A DNA stretch of 64,000 bases, from NCBI GenBank assembly GCA_021292105.1, contig CM037871.1:57682866-57746865 (forward strand), given 5' to 3'. Source of the DNA: Anadara kagoshimensis (Eukaryota; Mollusca; Bivalvia; Arcoida; Arcidae). Positions within the stretch are counted from its first letter, which is position 1. Each line of letters starts with the position of its first letter. Shown one piece after another: positions 1 to 12,300 of the stretch. Below the pieces are notes generated by a model. The model was not told where the DNA came from, searched no databases, and worked only from the letters and a program-made list of their open reading frames with translations. The position numbers and the translations under genes are program-made.

Positions 1-118
1 CTAAGTCGATTTATCGAGATAATAAGTCGATTTATCGACATAGTTAAGTCGATTTATCGAGATATTAAGTCGATTTATCGAGATACTAAGTCGATTTATC
101 GAGAAACTAAGTCGACAT
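1..118. repeat. Tandem repeat of about 22 bp (taagtcgatttatcgaga)
   Basis: At least five consecutive units share AAGTCGATTTATCGAGATA, with 1-3 bp of variation between them. The array probably continues beyond the left edge of the window. Confidence 0.9.
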
Positions 119-180
119 ATCAAAATTAAAAAAAAAATGTCGTGGCCCTAATACGCTTCCGTAGATTTAGACATGGATTG

Positions 181-219
<39 letters not shown>

Positions 220-357
220 ATTTTGGACATGGATTGTATCTTTGTTTTTGATTGATCAAAAGTGCCTCGATTTAAGTCTGTTATAAAATAAGTTGATACT
301 GTAATGCTTTAAAAAAAAGAGTACCATTTCCCCTTGATGCAGAACAATAAACTAGAG

Positions 358-701
358 TGAGTGAGTGAGTAATGCTGTTTAACGTCCAAGTCAAGAATAT
401 TTCACTTATATCGAGACGTCGCCAGCTATAGGCTAAGGTGCAGAAATTTTGCCTGTGCGTTGCGCTGATGGCATTATACAGCAGGGTTCTTTAGCGTGCC
501 AAGCCCACCATGACACGGGACCTCGTTTATTTTAAGTTCCCATCCGAAAGAACCGTGACTTTCATTTCGTAATACCGAATGCTTGGCGAAAGAACAGTCA
601 CTACCCACTTTCAAGTCTTGGGTCAGACCCGGTCGGGGTTCGAACCCACGACCTTCCACTTACGAAGCGAGCACTCTACAAACTGAGCTACCGCAGTGGT
701 T
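358..701 (-). mobile_element. tRNA-derived SINE, family A, full length
   Basis: On the minus strand it starts with a tRNA-like head: A box GTAGCTCAGTTTGTAGAG, B box GGTTCGAACCCC. The body and tail follow, ending in (ACTC)n. It is flanked by perfect 12-bp direct repeats AATAAACTAGAG (346-357 and 702-713; a base or two of the border is ambiguous), so it is a recent insertion. Confidence 0.9.
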
Positions 702-859
702 AATAAACTAGAGGGTCTGTGGGACATGCTTCTCCAGAAAACTGTTGAACTGTAGTTTAAAATCAGGCAGTCTGATGTTGTAACATAAATACATTACGTA
801 ATCATCAAAATAGCGACTGTAACTCCTGTATCACCCCCTCCCCCTTTTCTGGGTCCGGC

Positions 860-893
<34 letters not shown>

Positions 894-919
894 TAACAAA
901 TCACAAATTAATACATATA

Positions 920-987
920 AGGGCCACCTGTCGATAAAGGCCATTTTACTGGGTCCCTTGGGTGGCCTTTATTGACAGGTTTGACTG
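920..987. mobile_element. Partial MITE with CAGTCAAACCTGT terminus
   Basis: Right end ggcctttattgacaggtttgactg followed by TA equals the terminus of the intact elements at 48901 and 57773. The left terminus is absent. Confidence 0.6.
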
Positions 988-1284
988 TAATTTTTCATCA
1001 CAATTTTCAAGCTCCCGTTGGGACATTTTCAAATGCTAGGTCAAGGTTTGCAGAGATGGTTGTAATGAACTTAATATGTACGAAAGCCTATTTGGCTCAG
1101 TTTGGTAGAACATTATATGGCTGCTCTTATAAAGTGTCATAACTACATCCATACTGGGTCTCATATTTAATAACGTATGTTTTATGGACAAACCGACGTA
1201 GTGACCTATGTTTCGACAAAACCGTTTATCAGTTACTAGATTTGACGTGAGGTATGTTACTTCATATAATGTTACCTTAAAATC

Positions 1285-1372
1285 ACTACATTTGGCGTAC
1301 AACTTGTTGTTACATATAACGTGTCCTTGCTACATTTGGCGTACAACTTGTTGTTACATATAACGTGTCCCT
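1285..1372. repeat. 43-bp direct duplication
   Basis: acatttggcgtacaacttgt ... acgtgtcc occurs twice back to back with one change; related half-copies flank it. Confidence 0.8.
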
Positions 1373-1443
1373 GCTACATATGGCGGAGATTTTTACTATT
1401 TTACATATAGCGGTATTACTCCATATATCGTAGTTACTACATA

Positions 1444-1529
1444 TGGAATGCCTCAACCACATTAAATACATAATTCGCATTATGTATACATAATGCTAAT
1501 TATGTATTTAATGTAGATGAGGCATTCCA
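1444..1529. repeat. 86-bp near-perfect palindrome
   Basis: TGGAATGCCTCAACCACATT on the left mirrors the right arm ending GGCATTCCA, with a few mismatches and a centre near tatgtatacata. May be a fold-back or MITE remnant. Confidence 0.9.
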
Positions 1530-1779
1530 TAGGTTGGACATCACATTATTAGACACATCAATATCAAGACATTATATTGTACGAGTTTCGCGCATATTAA
1601 TTCGTCTCTTCTTCTTTTTTATAGAATTATACTAATTTATTTATTTATACCGTGTATAATGTATACGAATTTTGTCCAGATTAAGGACTACTGAATTGTT
1701 AATATTATAACTATAGAAACAGGATTAATATCCGTCTCTTAATTTTAATTGAGTTAAATTTACAATTTCGCTTTTTCGC

Positions 1780-1782
<3 letters not shown>

Positions 1783-1830
<48 letters not shown>

Positions 1831-1832
1831 TT
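1783..1832. repeat. (TTTA)n microsatellite
   Basis: About 12 uninterrupted units of ttta within AT-rich flank. Confidence 0.95.
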
Positions 1833-2264
1833 AAATAATTGATGCCCTATCTGAATTCCGTATCGATAGGAATTATGTCAAGTGAAAATGTGGAAAAGCT
1901 GGAATAATAATTTATAATATTGTTGATAATAATAAACATATCCTCAAAACTGGCCAGTTATCAATTGTCTAACAAAAATAATAATCTAGGACATACTATT
2001 CGAAATAATATCTAAATTAACGGTAATATAAACACCCCTGCTGTTAAAGCACAACACATGATGAAATAGGTCACCTAATGTGAAACTCGTCTATTTTCGA
2101 CATTGTATATCAGTGGACCAGCACTATTTTAAAAGCGTTTGCTCTGGCCACAGAGATAAATAACCTAGCATCCATATCGGAAGTCCATGTGTTTAAAATA
2201 CTTATTTGAGTAAATATTATTGTGTGTTCATACGACATTTTAGAAAAATTTGCATGCCTAAAGC

Positions 2265-5110
2265 CCCTTTCACATGCGCTGATTTACTCATGGGGTGCAA
2301 ATTTTGCATATATGCAAAATCTGCAACCGGGGGTAAATTTGAGCATGTGAACGCAATTGCATATATGCAAAAGTAAATATACACATGTGCAAATATACAC
2401 CCGAGTGTAAATTTGCACCTACTCAGACCAGATGCAAATTTACTTTTGCATATGTGTATATTTACTCCTAGTGTATTTTTCGTCATGTGAACGCGTAGCT
2501 TAAGCCCCATTTATACGGCGAGAATTGCATACCTAAGTATTTTTACTCATATGTAAATTTACTCATGTAAGCAAAAGTATATTTTGCTTTGCGTTCATAC
2601 ATAATTTATGTACCATAAGTAAATTTGAAGTTTTCAACCAATTTTGGATGATTTTGATTCTGAACATTGAACAGTTTAGGCTTGATTATCAGATAAGAAC
2701 GTTTCCTTACTATTTAAGCACTGATTTGATACTGAGATATTATAATGACAAAGGAGCAGTTCTACTTGGTGATCCAGCATATCTGTCATATAACAGTTTT
2801 CAAATTTAATCATATAATACATTAAAAATGTTATATGACATATCCTTTAAAGACTTGTTTTCTCAAGCCTTATACAAACAAACAAAATCTTACACCAGTG
2901 CAGAGCACATTTATATACTGTCAAGTTAGGGTAGAACGACGCTGGATCTTCGATCTCTTTGGGTTGCTCGAAATGTCCATTGTGATGTTTGCAAAAAGGA
3001 TTGATGCCCATGTCGTGTTTGCTTGTTCTGTAAAAAGAGCTTGTGTTGTTCCTCATAACATATATCAGATATTTAGATTAGCCCATGTCTCCTAAAACCC
3101 AGTCTAGGCCCCAAAACGTTTACACAGTTTAGCTATTTATTACATTAAAACTTCTTTTTAACTGAGCTGGACCCCTAACTCAAATTAGTTAAGCTTCATC
3201 CCTGTATATAAAGCTGCAAATTAATTCTTTAGGGATCGGTCGAATGTTTTTATTGAACTTGGTGGTGAAAATTATTTCAGTGATGTTGAAGATGATGATG
3301 CTTGTAATATTTGTTCTCCCAAAACACTTCGTGACGACATGTCATCTCCTTTCATTCTGTGGTTGGCTTTTGTTGTTAAAGCACTTTCTCTTTGAAAACT
3401 AGTAAAACGTCAAATTTTGGTGACCGTTTGTCACTAGTTTTTGTGCTTTTGTCAAATAAATCTATTTCAATTACAACTTTTGATCTTTATTGGTTAATTA
3501 ATTTATTACAAATCAATGAGGGCCCTGTTGGTTAATAGTGGTTGGCTTCTTTAACCGCTATGAGAAAGATCCCCGATTGTAACACCATAATTATGTGGTG
3601 AGTGGGCTTCCCTTACAATTGGCACCTGTTGGTTAGCTCGATGTCAATACAATGAGATGCAATGTTAATCTGTGACATTGTATATCAGTGGACAACACTA
3701 ACAAACAATTTTTCTTGGTACAAGGCAGATTACAAACACCCATATTCACTCTTGCACCACATGGACCTTAATGAACATTAAACAATAGAGATAAATAACC
3801 TGGCATAAGCCCATGTGTTTAAAATTATGTGAGTAAATATTAGTGCGTTCATACGACACCGTAGCAAAATTTGCACACCTAAGTATAAAATACTTACATA
3901 CTATAGCAAATTTGCACTTGGTCCCTACTAGGTGCAAATTTACTTACATGAGTAAAATTTGCGTATATGCAAAGTTGTTCATACGACACAATTTGCATAT
4001 GTGAGTAAATTTACATATGAGTAAAAAATACTTAGGTATGCAATTCTCGCCGTATAAGTGGGGCTTTATTTTACACACGTCCGATGCTCTATGTATTGCG
4101 CCATTGCCCAGTTTAGTTAAAGCGCGCCAAATTAACATAAAAATAGCTGTCCAGAGGAAGACTGCCAATTAGGTAATAGCCACCTGCTTTTGGACGCCTA
4201 GTGGCTCGTGAACAATTTTTAGCTCAACTGGCTATAGCTTTATGTCATGGTGAAGTCTTCAACTCTGAAACCACTAGGTAAGTTGAAACCAAATTTGTTG
4301 GGAAGGTGGAGGTAGATCAAAGTTTGTAAAAGGCGACCTTTACGAAATCCAAGATTATATCCGTTATTAATAAATAGCAAAATCACTCAAATGGTCATTG
4401 TGCATTTAATTTTCCAGTCAGTTGAAACCAAATTTGGTGTGGTAGGACAATAGGTGGAGTATATCAAAGTTTGTACAAGGCGAACCCTGTACGAAATCCA
4501 AAATGGTCGCCGTTATTATAAATAGCAAAATCGCTAAAATGGTCATTGTGCATTCAATTTTCCACCGATTTTCTTCAAAATAGAAAGTGATTACCCGGCC
4601 ATTTAACATATATAACAGGTTTTTCTTACAAATTTTTCATTGAACCAATTTTAGCAAATTGCAAATGAGGTCAAATAATTTTGCCAGTTAGCATTACAGG
4701 CCATTTTGGGCTTTGTTTCTTTGGGCGTCAAGTAATCGGCCAAACCATTGCAAAGCATTTCAAACGTGCATCTTCTCATTCGAAAGTTCCGAGTCGAGAT
4801 CGAGTCGATCTATTGAAAATGTCAAACGTTTGTAACACAATTCTGTCGTACCAGTCTGTTGACCTTTCCTAGCCCATGGATCCCTCAATTAACCTGCCCG
4901 ACACAAAAACCTAGAGTAACACAGTAAGGAAACACCTCCTTCATCTTCTCAAACGAGAATGCTTCGCCATGTTGATCAAACTTCCAGAAAACTGTCATTT
5001 GACCTGTAATCATGTGAACGGCTAGCAATATACTTTTACACCCGGGTGCAGATTTTGCGCATATGCAAATTTGCACCCATGAGTAAATTAGCGTATGTGA
5101 ATGGGGCTTA
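2265..5110. repeat. Cluster of MITE-like inverted repeats with 'aagcccc' ends
   Basis: AAGCCCC-type ends recur at about 2268, 2500, 4070 and 5108, in both orientations, around short AT-rich phrases such as gcatatatgcaaa and gagtaaattta. About 65 bp at 2500-2566 is inverted at 4008-4073. The family is not one I can name. Confidence 0.6.
4219..4724 (+). mobile_element. Helentron-like non-autonomous element, old copy
   Basis: Starts TTAGCTCAACTGGC and carries two copies of a core beginning aaaccaaatttg and including gtagatcaaagtttgt and aaatagcaaaat. Ends with a decayed ggccattttgggct hairpin and tttgtt. Same subfamily as 31777-32433. Confidence 0.65.
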
Positions 5111-5369
5111 AGTATAAATTACTCGCAAATTTGTATTGGTCCCAGCTACTAGGTGCAAAGTTGCCATACTGCATATGTGCATTGGTGTTCATTCGGCAAA
5201 AATTACTTATGTTAGTCAATTTACAATGCGTAAAAATAGTTTTAGTGGGTGGTGGGTGGCTAGATTAGCTTTTAATAAAAGTATAAAAATATTGTATTTC
5301 ATTCGTGGTAAAACTATTGTTTTTTAAATGGAGTGCATGCTTAGAAGAATAATCATTGGGAAAAAAAAA

Positions 5370-5440
5370 TGGTTTCGCTGGGGTCGAACCCAGACCTTTC
5401 GCGTGTGAGGCGAACGTGATAACCACTACACTACGAAACC
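5370..5440 (-). tRNA. tRNA-Val(CAC)-like gene, probably a pseudogene
   Basis: The minus strand reads as a 71-nt tRNA: 7-bp acceptor stem GGTTTCG/CGAAACC, A box TAGTGTAGTGG, anticodon loop CTCACAC (CAC, Val), B box GGTTCGACC, discriminator A, then a run of nine T that would stop Pol III. Metazoan tRNA-Val has 73 nt. Here the variable loop has 4 nt and the T loop 6, so it is either degraded or carries small deletions. It could also be a tRNA-derived insert. Confidence 0.6.
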
Positions 5441-5529
5441 CGGATGAAGAAATAAACAAAGTTAATTTATTCCTTCTGGTTAACATTTTCTTGTTCTGGT
5501 CAAATTGTTTTATGCAATAAAAACATAAT

Positions 5530-6300
5530 TTGTCTTTGACTTTGTCATATTTTTCAAAACATTTATCCCGTCTACAGTTTTACAATGAACTCGCCACAAA
5601 ACATTCGGGTAAAGTCGTGCGTCACTCATGTTACCCACAATGCACTACGATCTGCAGTACAGGGCAAAAACGGCCATATTTGTTGATGTTCAGGTGGAAA
5701 TTGACAGATGAAAACATCGTAATTAACTGCTAAATAGGTGGATATACCGCAAAATCGTCATGTAAGTAGTTTATCATTATGCATTCATCGTTTCTGGTGA
5801 AAATCAATCTTGAAAGTTCATGTGCATTCTGGAAATTATTCATTAAAATAGGAAAAAATATCTTATTTTGTTGATAATGAGTTATTGTTTGGATGAAGAT
5901 TATAATTTAAACATTGAAATCTAGTCGTTTTCAACAGTTTTAGGGACCGTTTGCTGTCAGTAAGCGTTACATTTTGTACTCTATTGCAGGACCAGTTCTG
6001 ACGTGAGCATAAGTGATGATGACACGTGATTAGAAAAGGAATTCCTATTCGATTCTGCATTATTGTAGACCTCGCCGCCGCCATAATGAGGAAAAAGCAT
6101 CGATCATAATGAGCAAGGTTTGACTTGAATTTATTCTCAACTTTGATTATTATTTACTTATACGTGATTGTTTTACTTTATAATATGTTGTCATTATTTA
6201 ATATGCTTTAATTTTTATTAATTTAAGCTTGAAAAATGGGAGCGACGAGTAGCCTGTTGGACGCCATCTTGGAATTTATGTGTTCAAAAATTACACATTG
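5530..6300 (+). promoter_or_regulatory. CHD1: Putative CHD1 promoter and 5' exon region
   Basis: Inference from position and signals. This stretch holds a strong donor (AT|GTAAGT, donor at 5762), an acceptor (CTATTGCAG, ending 5989), a GCC-rich patch (gccgccgccat at 6075-6085) and a YY1-like GCCATCTTGG at 6263-6272, all lacking in the AT-rich surroundings. It lies about 11 kb before the first certain coding exon. The start site itself cannot be placed from sequence alone. Confidence 0.35.
6109..6117 (+). CDS. CHD1: Candidate CHD1 start exon (Met-Ser-Lys)
   Basis: ATG AGC AAG is followed by GTTTGA, a weak donor. It ends in phase 0, as required by exon c1, which starts in phase 0 (Val-Glu-Ile-Ser). 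An upstream ATG at 6084 opens a 7-codon uORF (MRKKHRS) that stops just before it. A rival start is an ATG split by an intron: AT at 5760-5761 joined to a 13-nt microexon 5990-6002, giving M-T-S-S-D and also ending in phase 0 at the good donor GTGAGC. Sequence alone does not decide between them. Confidence 0.25.
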
Positions 6301-9300
6301 ACTTTTTGATTTACAATGCTTCATACGTGTTATATTACAAATGCATATTTATTTTTTTGATTGCTCTAATTATTCAAGATCACAATTATGCAGATTTGTA
6401 TTCATGATTACAGCTTTTGCAGCAGTATTTTTCTATTTTTCTGGTGTACCCTTACTTGGAATTTCCAACCAGATGCATGGGTCTGATGAGACTCTTGACA
6501 TATAATTTAACCATAAAACATCAAAATACAGTGTGTTCCACTGTGGTTTTTGTTTTTTCACACATTTGAATGACTTGACATTCAGTTGCCCTTGAAATTT
6601 CAACTTTTCTTGTGGGACCCATTTTTGCAATTTTGACAATTATTTTGTGTTTTATATTGAATATAACATTTCCTCTTATATTTTAGGTAGTAAATTTTAC
6701 TTTTTAAACTTTTTTGTCATATTTTGCTCTGGATATTGTTGTATATTGGGTTATATTGCATTGTGCTTAATTCAGTGGGGGTAAAACGAATGTTTTTGTA
6801 TGCAAAACATTCGTTTGAAGAAACTTTACAATATTTTCTATGAAAAAAACAGTGTCTCAAAAGAACCGACAGTAGAATTGTACTGATATATACTTTTGTG
6901 TAACACACAAGGGTGTCTTCTTAAGCTTTCTGCATGACAATGTTGCATTGGATGCAAGGAAAATAGATTTAAAAATGTACTTTTGAGTTAAAAAACTTGA
7001 CAATTTAATAGATTGTGTGCTATATGCAGATGGGCAAGATCTAGTTATATACCCTATCTTTTGATTTACTGATAAGTACAACAGGTCTTTTAAAGAAAAT
7101 AACACAGACATATATTTATGATGGATAATACCTTGATATATTGCTATTTCACATGGCTAAAACACTTGGACGATGTGGAGATTCATATATACTATATATA
7201 GATATACACCACTGTCTCATTGATAATTTAATGTTTTTGTGTCTGTAATGTTTTGAAAGGCATTGTTATATATTGTTTTGTTGCATTTGTATGTATTTGT
7301 ACATGTTTTTATATACTGTGCCATAAACATCATTCAAACCACAATAATTTGTTTATAGATATGCTCAAATATGGTTACAATGAGATAGCAGATAATATAA
7401 ACTTACTAGTGTACAAGAATGCACTTTTTAGTCATTTCTGTATATTGAAATTATGGGGGAAAGGAAATTCTGCGTATTTAAGCTGATCTTATTTGTCTCG
7501 AACTTGCTTGAAATTGTCTTAACAATTCATTTGCTTGTGCACTTTTCTTCAAAGACATGGATTTACAATGTCACTGTATACTGCATGGAGCTTTTGTCTG
7601 TATTCTTAAATATGTGAATATCTGTCTATATGGCTCTAAATGACGAAAAAAATTATCATTAAACAGTAAATAGTGTTGACTGTTGGACATTTTTTTTGTA
7701 AAAGGGTCATCAATTTGAATCATGATTTAATGTTAAATTATGTGCAACTTACTACGTCTCATACATGGATTGCTTTTAGTTCCAATATTGTTAAATGTGG
7801 ATAAACAGAACTGGACCCATACATGTACTTTATTTGACCATAGCTGTGTTTGACACTAGAAACAATATTGAATTACATGCATAAAATGTAACAGACTTAG
7901 TAACATGTTCATAGTATATGTAGTCTAACAAATTCAAAAAGAGTCGAAACATCTAAAGCTGCTCCTTTTAGAATCAGAATACTCACAACGATGAAATTGC
8001 TGTGTTTGCAATCTATCTGAACCATAGGGTCACCTTATTATTAACTTACAATGTAATCCTCATAATAGTTGAATCATATTGACTTTCAGAATAATATTTA
8101 TTGGCATACAACAAAAACAGGATTATAGTCCAACATATAACTACATATTGAATAAGATCATGTCGGAAAACACTATTAACATAGAAGGTGGTCTTAGTTT
8201 AAAAAACATACTATTAATTAAATGTTATTAAAATTATCAATGAAATGACACACTAAAATATTATTGTTTTTAACTAGGTTAGTCATATATTGGCATTTTG
8301 TTGATTATTTAGGAGTCCTATCACAGTGTGTTGACTGCTTCAAAAGCTACCTTGTTTGTACTACTTGTTGTTTTTAATAATAAACCATTTTAATGGAATG
8401 TTGTTGGGGCAGTTGCCCAAATTTGATGTTTTTGCAATAGGTAATTCAATTGTATTTGGTTTGTGGGGAAATACCTTTACGGTATATAGGGATTTTCATC
8501 TTCTATTGGTAATATTCTGCTTGGTATTTTAAGCTATTTTAGCCAGTGTTCAAGGGAGGCAAATCTTTTAAAAGTTGCAAGTTTCATGTACTGTAACTTG
8601 TATTTAGGTTGATATAAAAGTATTCATGCTAACAGTACAATGTATAGATTATTAACCCTTGAATATTAAAATTAATTACATTTTGGGTTCTGTGAATATT
8701 CTTTCATTGAAGGTTATTAAAAGAAGTATGCAAAATTGAGACTGAAAAATGCTGAATTTACAATGGAAGATTTTTGTGAAAAGAAACTGCATAAATTTCA
8801 TTTCTATAGATTTAATATACATACAAAATATCTTGGTTTTAAAATACTTGAAAATATTTCATGCATGTATTAATTGTGTGATTATTTAAATTCTATATAA
8901 TTTGGAAATAAATGAATCACTTTGCTGTAACTTTGGTTAATGAGAGTCTTGATATATAAGGAACCATAATTTTGGTTTAATCTTCACAAACATGAAGATG
9001 GACTCTAAACGCTGTTGAAAATTGTAAAATAATAATAATAATAGTATTATTTGGTAAATTTTGATTAATAAATTTTTTATCTTTGTACTTGCTGGTTTTG
9101 ACAGCAGAAGTTATACTTATCATATGGTAGTTGTAAAAAAGAATTTGAATATACCTTAACAATAACCTGTTTTATAAAAATTTTTACATTAAATTTGTGC
9201 ATATTCTTGTTTATTATGTTTTTAATCACTAAAGAAATGCAAATTTCACTAACTGTACTTATAATGATTGTCCTGGTCGATAGGTTTAACCACTGTATGC

Positions 9301-9359
9301 AAGATCCACCATTGTTCATTTGTGAAGTTGTCATGAACAATGGCATTAAAAAACATCTT
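6118..9359. other. Start of the first intron, AT-rich, nothing recognisable
   Basis: No exon-like frames, RNA genes or clear repeats. Short open frames (for example 7253-7486, with a hydrophobic start) have AT-rich, non-coding composition. A diverged earlier unit of the 1.8-kb array may lie near 8550. Confidence 0.5.
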
Positions 9360-12300
9360 GATAATGTGTGGACCACAGTGGATTAGCTTTATTTTAGTTC
9401 TATACACAATATTGCTTCAAATGAGGGGTGACTTTATAGGTTATGGATCGGACGCCGTTGCATAAAATTGAGGTTTTGTCACATTGTTTTTAATTTGTAG
9501 TGATCTTAATGAGATGCAATAGAAGTATGAAAACCCTCATAGTGGTGTGCTTTATTTTACTGAATATTTTCTTCAATTAACATATTGTTTAAAGGTGAAA
9601 TGAGTTTTGTAGATTGGGTTATATTGGATTCACTTTTTGATCTGGACTTATACTATATTCTATATTGAATTATGAACTTTATGGAAAGAGTTATGGCAGT
9701 TTCTCATCAGTGTTCTTTATTCCTTGTGTTGCATTTAAACCAAATAAGAATTATTTTACTGTTTATATACAGTTATTTGTTGTTTTTTTAATTATGTTAA
9801 TGAGAAGTCTTATAGATGTTTTGTCTAGCATTTTTAGTAAAAACTATGTCTTATCTTGAAAGTTAATGATTGTTGATTTAAAGTTACTTTGCCAGTTGAT
9901 AGACATCTTAGTTTTAGAGGAGTTTCAGTATTTTTATGAATTTATCCAAAAATTAGCATTTGTGTTAATTATCTGTGCCATACATGGAAAGGGAGACAAA
10001 TCTTACAAATTATACACAAAATGGATGCCTCCACACTTAGTTACTAGTAACATGCTCTGCCATACATGATGTTGAAATAGCTTGCATTGTCATTCCAAGT
10101 AGGTAAAATGCACCTGTTTAAGATGTGGACCATCTTAAATTTATTTTATTTTAGTTCTTTGTTACAAAATGTCAGATTGATGAATTATTTTAGTGATTTT
10201 TGAAGTGACGCCATTGCACAAATTAAGATTACAATACTAATTGCATGCATGTGCTACAGGTATGGAAAACAGTGATGGTAATGTTATAAATAAAAGTTTT
10301 CTTTTTTGTTTTGTTTTGTTTTTCATAAATATTTTGCTGTATTATAAATGTAAGCATTTAAAATATTTGCTGCATTGAACAGTTGTCAATGTGCAAGATC
10401 TTGACTCACTTATTTAAGAACTTCAATGTGTCCTACCATTACATTTGTACTATTGTGATATTTTATGTATTTTTATTAAATTGATCTACTTAACAGTAAT
10501 AATTGTTATGAATTTTAGTGGTTTTTTTGTTTTTTTTAAATAATTTATCTCGAGATTGTTGTTAAAATGTACTTTGTTTACTCTAAGAAACATTTTTTTT
10601 CCGTTTTCTAAAGGGAGATAATTAGCATGTGTTGAATATATTTTTGTATTCTTCTCAGAACATTAATGTTTTTAATACAATCAAGTCATATTTTTCACTG
10701 TAATATATTTGTCTTTATCTTTTTGTTATTTTTAAGGTATTTTGTGTAATATCATTTTTTTCAGTTTTAGAGTTTGTATTATGGTTGTTGCAGTAAAATT
10801 ATTGGCTTTTGGTGAATTATTGCAGAGTTTTAATATTTATTCGATGCTTTCCTTTCCAGGCCTGTTTAGCCCACCTATTTCTGTTTATTTGTATATGGTC
10901 ATATGTTAACATTTTAATAAAGTTAAGAAGTAATGGTGATTTATATTGTGATTTGAAATTAGCTTCTCAGATACATAAGTTGCTTGTACAAAAAAGTTTT
11001 TATGGATAATTGTACATGATTGCAGTAATTAACATGAATTTGTGATATTGTAAATGGCAGAGGGGACAAATTTTACCAATGACAGTAAAGATAAATGCTA
11101 TATGTAATAGTCAGCATTATTGATACATTGTCTTAGATTCATGTTCATAATTGACCATGTCATAAATTCAGACATTATAAAACATCATCATAAGGTGTGG
11201 ACCACACTGGATTTGCTTTATTTTAGTTCAATGCATAATATTGCTTCAAATTAGGGGTGACTTTATGAGTTATGGATCGGACGCCGTTGCATAAAATTGA
11301 GGTTTTGTCATCTTGCTTTTTAATTTGTTGTCTTCATAATGTGATAAAACAGTAGAATAAAACCTCATAGTGATATTCTTTCTTCTACTAAATGTTTACA
11401 CTTAAACATGTTTTGAAGGCAGGAATGACTTGGAGTTTTGTGCATGGTAAATTTATTTGATTTGCTTTTGATCTGGACTCTGACAACATTGAATTATGAA
11501 CATTAGGAAAAGAAATAGTAGTTTATCATTAGTGTTTAAACTTTTTCATGTCTCATTCAATATAAATTTGAATTATTATTTTATTTTATTTATTTTGCAT
11601 CATTTTCCCTTTTGTTAAATGAGGCTGAAAGATGTTTGTCTTGAATATTTTAGTGAAACTTACTTTTGTCTTTGGAGTTGACTCTTTGATTTAAAGTGAA
11701 TTTGCCAGTTGTTACACATTCTAAATAAACAGAAAGTCATTGATTTTATGAATTTTTTGAGAAAAAATGTATTTTGTATTAGTTATCTGTGCCATACATA
11801 TGGGAGACAAATCTCGCAAATCATTTTCAAAATGGATGCCTCCACACTTAAACAAATATTAACCATACTCTGCCATACATGGTGTTGAAATAGCTTGCAT
11901 TGTCATTCCAAATGGGTAAAATGCATATGTATAAGATGTGAACTATCTTAAATTTATTTTATTTTAGTTCTTTTTTACAAAAATGTTGAATAGATAAATT
12001 ATTTTAGTGATTTTTGAGGCGATTAAGATTTCAATTCTATTGACACATATTGTTGCAGGCATGCTTTTGTGCTACATGACAAGTATTGAAACTGTGATAG
12101 TAATATTATAAATATAAGTTTTCTTTTTATACATATTTTGCTGTTTATAAATGTAAACATTTAAAATATTTGCTGCATTGAACAGTTGTCAATGTTTGAG
12201 ATCTTGACTCGCTTATTTATGAAGAATTTCAATGTATCCTACCAATACATTTGTACTATTGTGATACTTCATGATTTACCTTATAGTGTTCTAAGGTAGT

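Noticed and set aside
7253-7486. 77-codon frame with a hydrophobic N-terminus
   Set aside because: Looks like AT-rich chance frame; no promoter or conserved feature.
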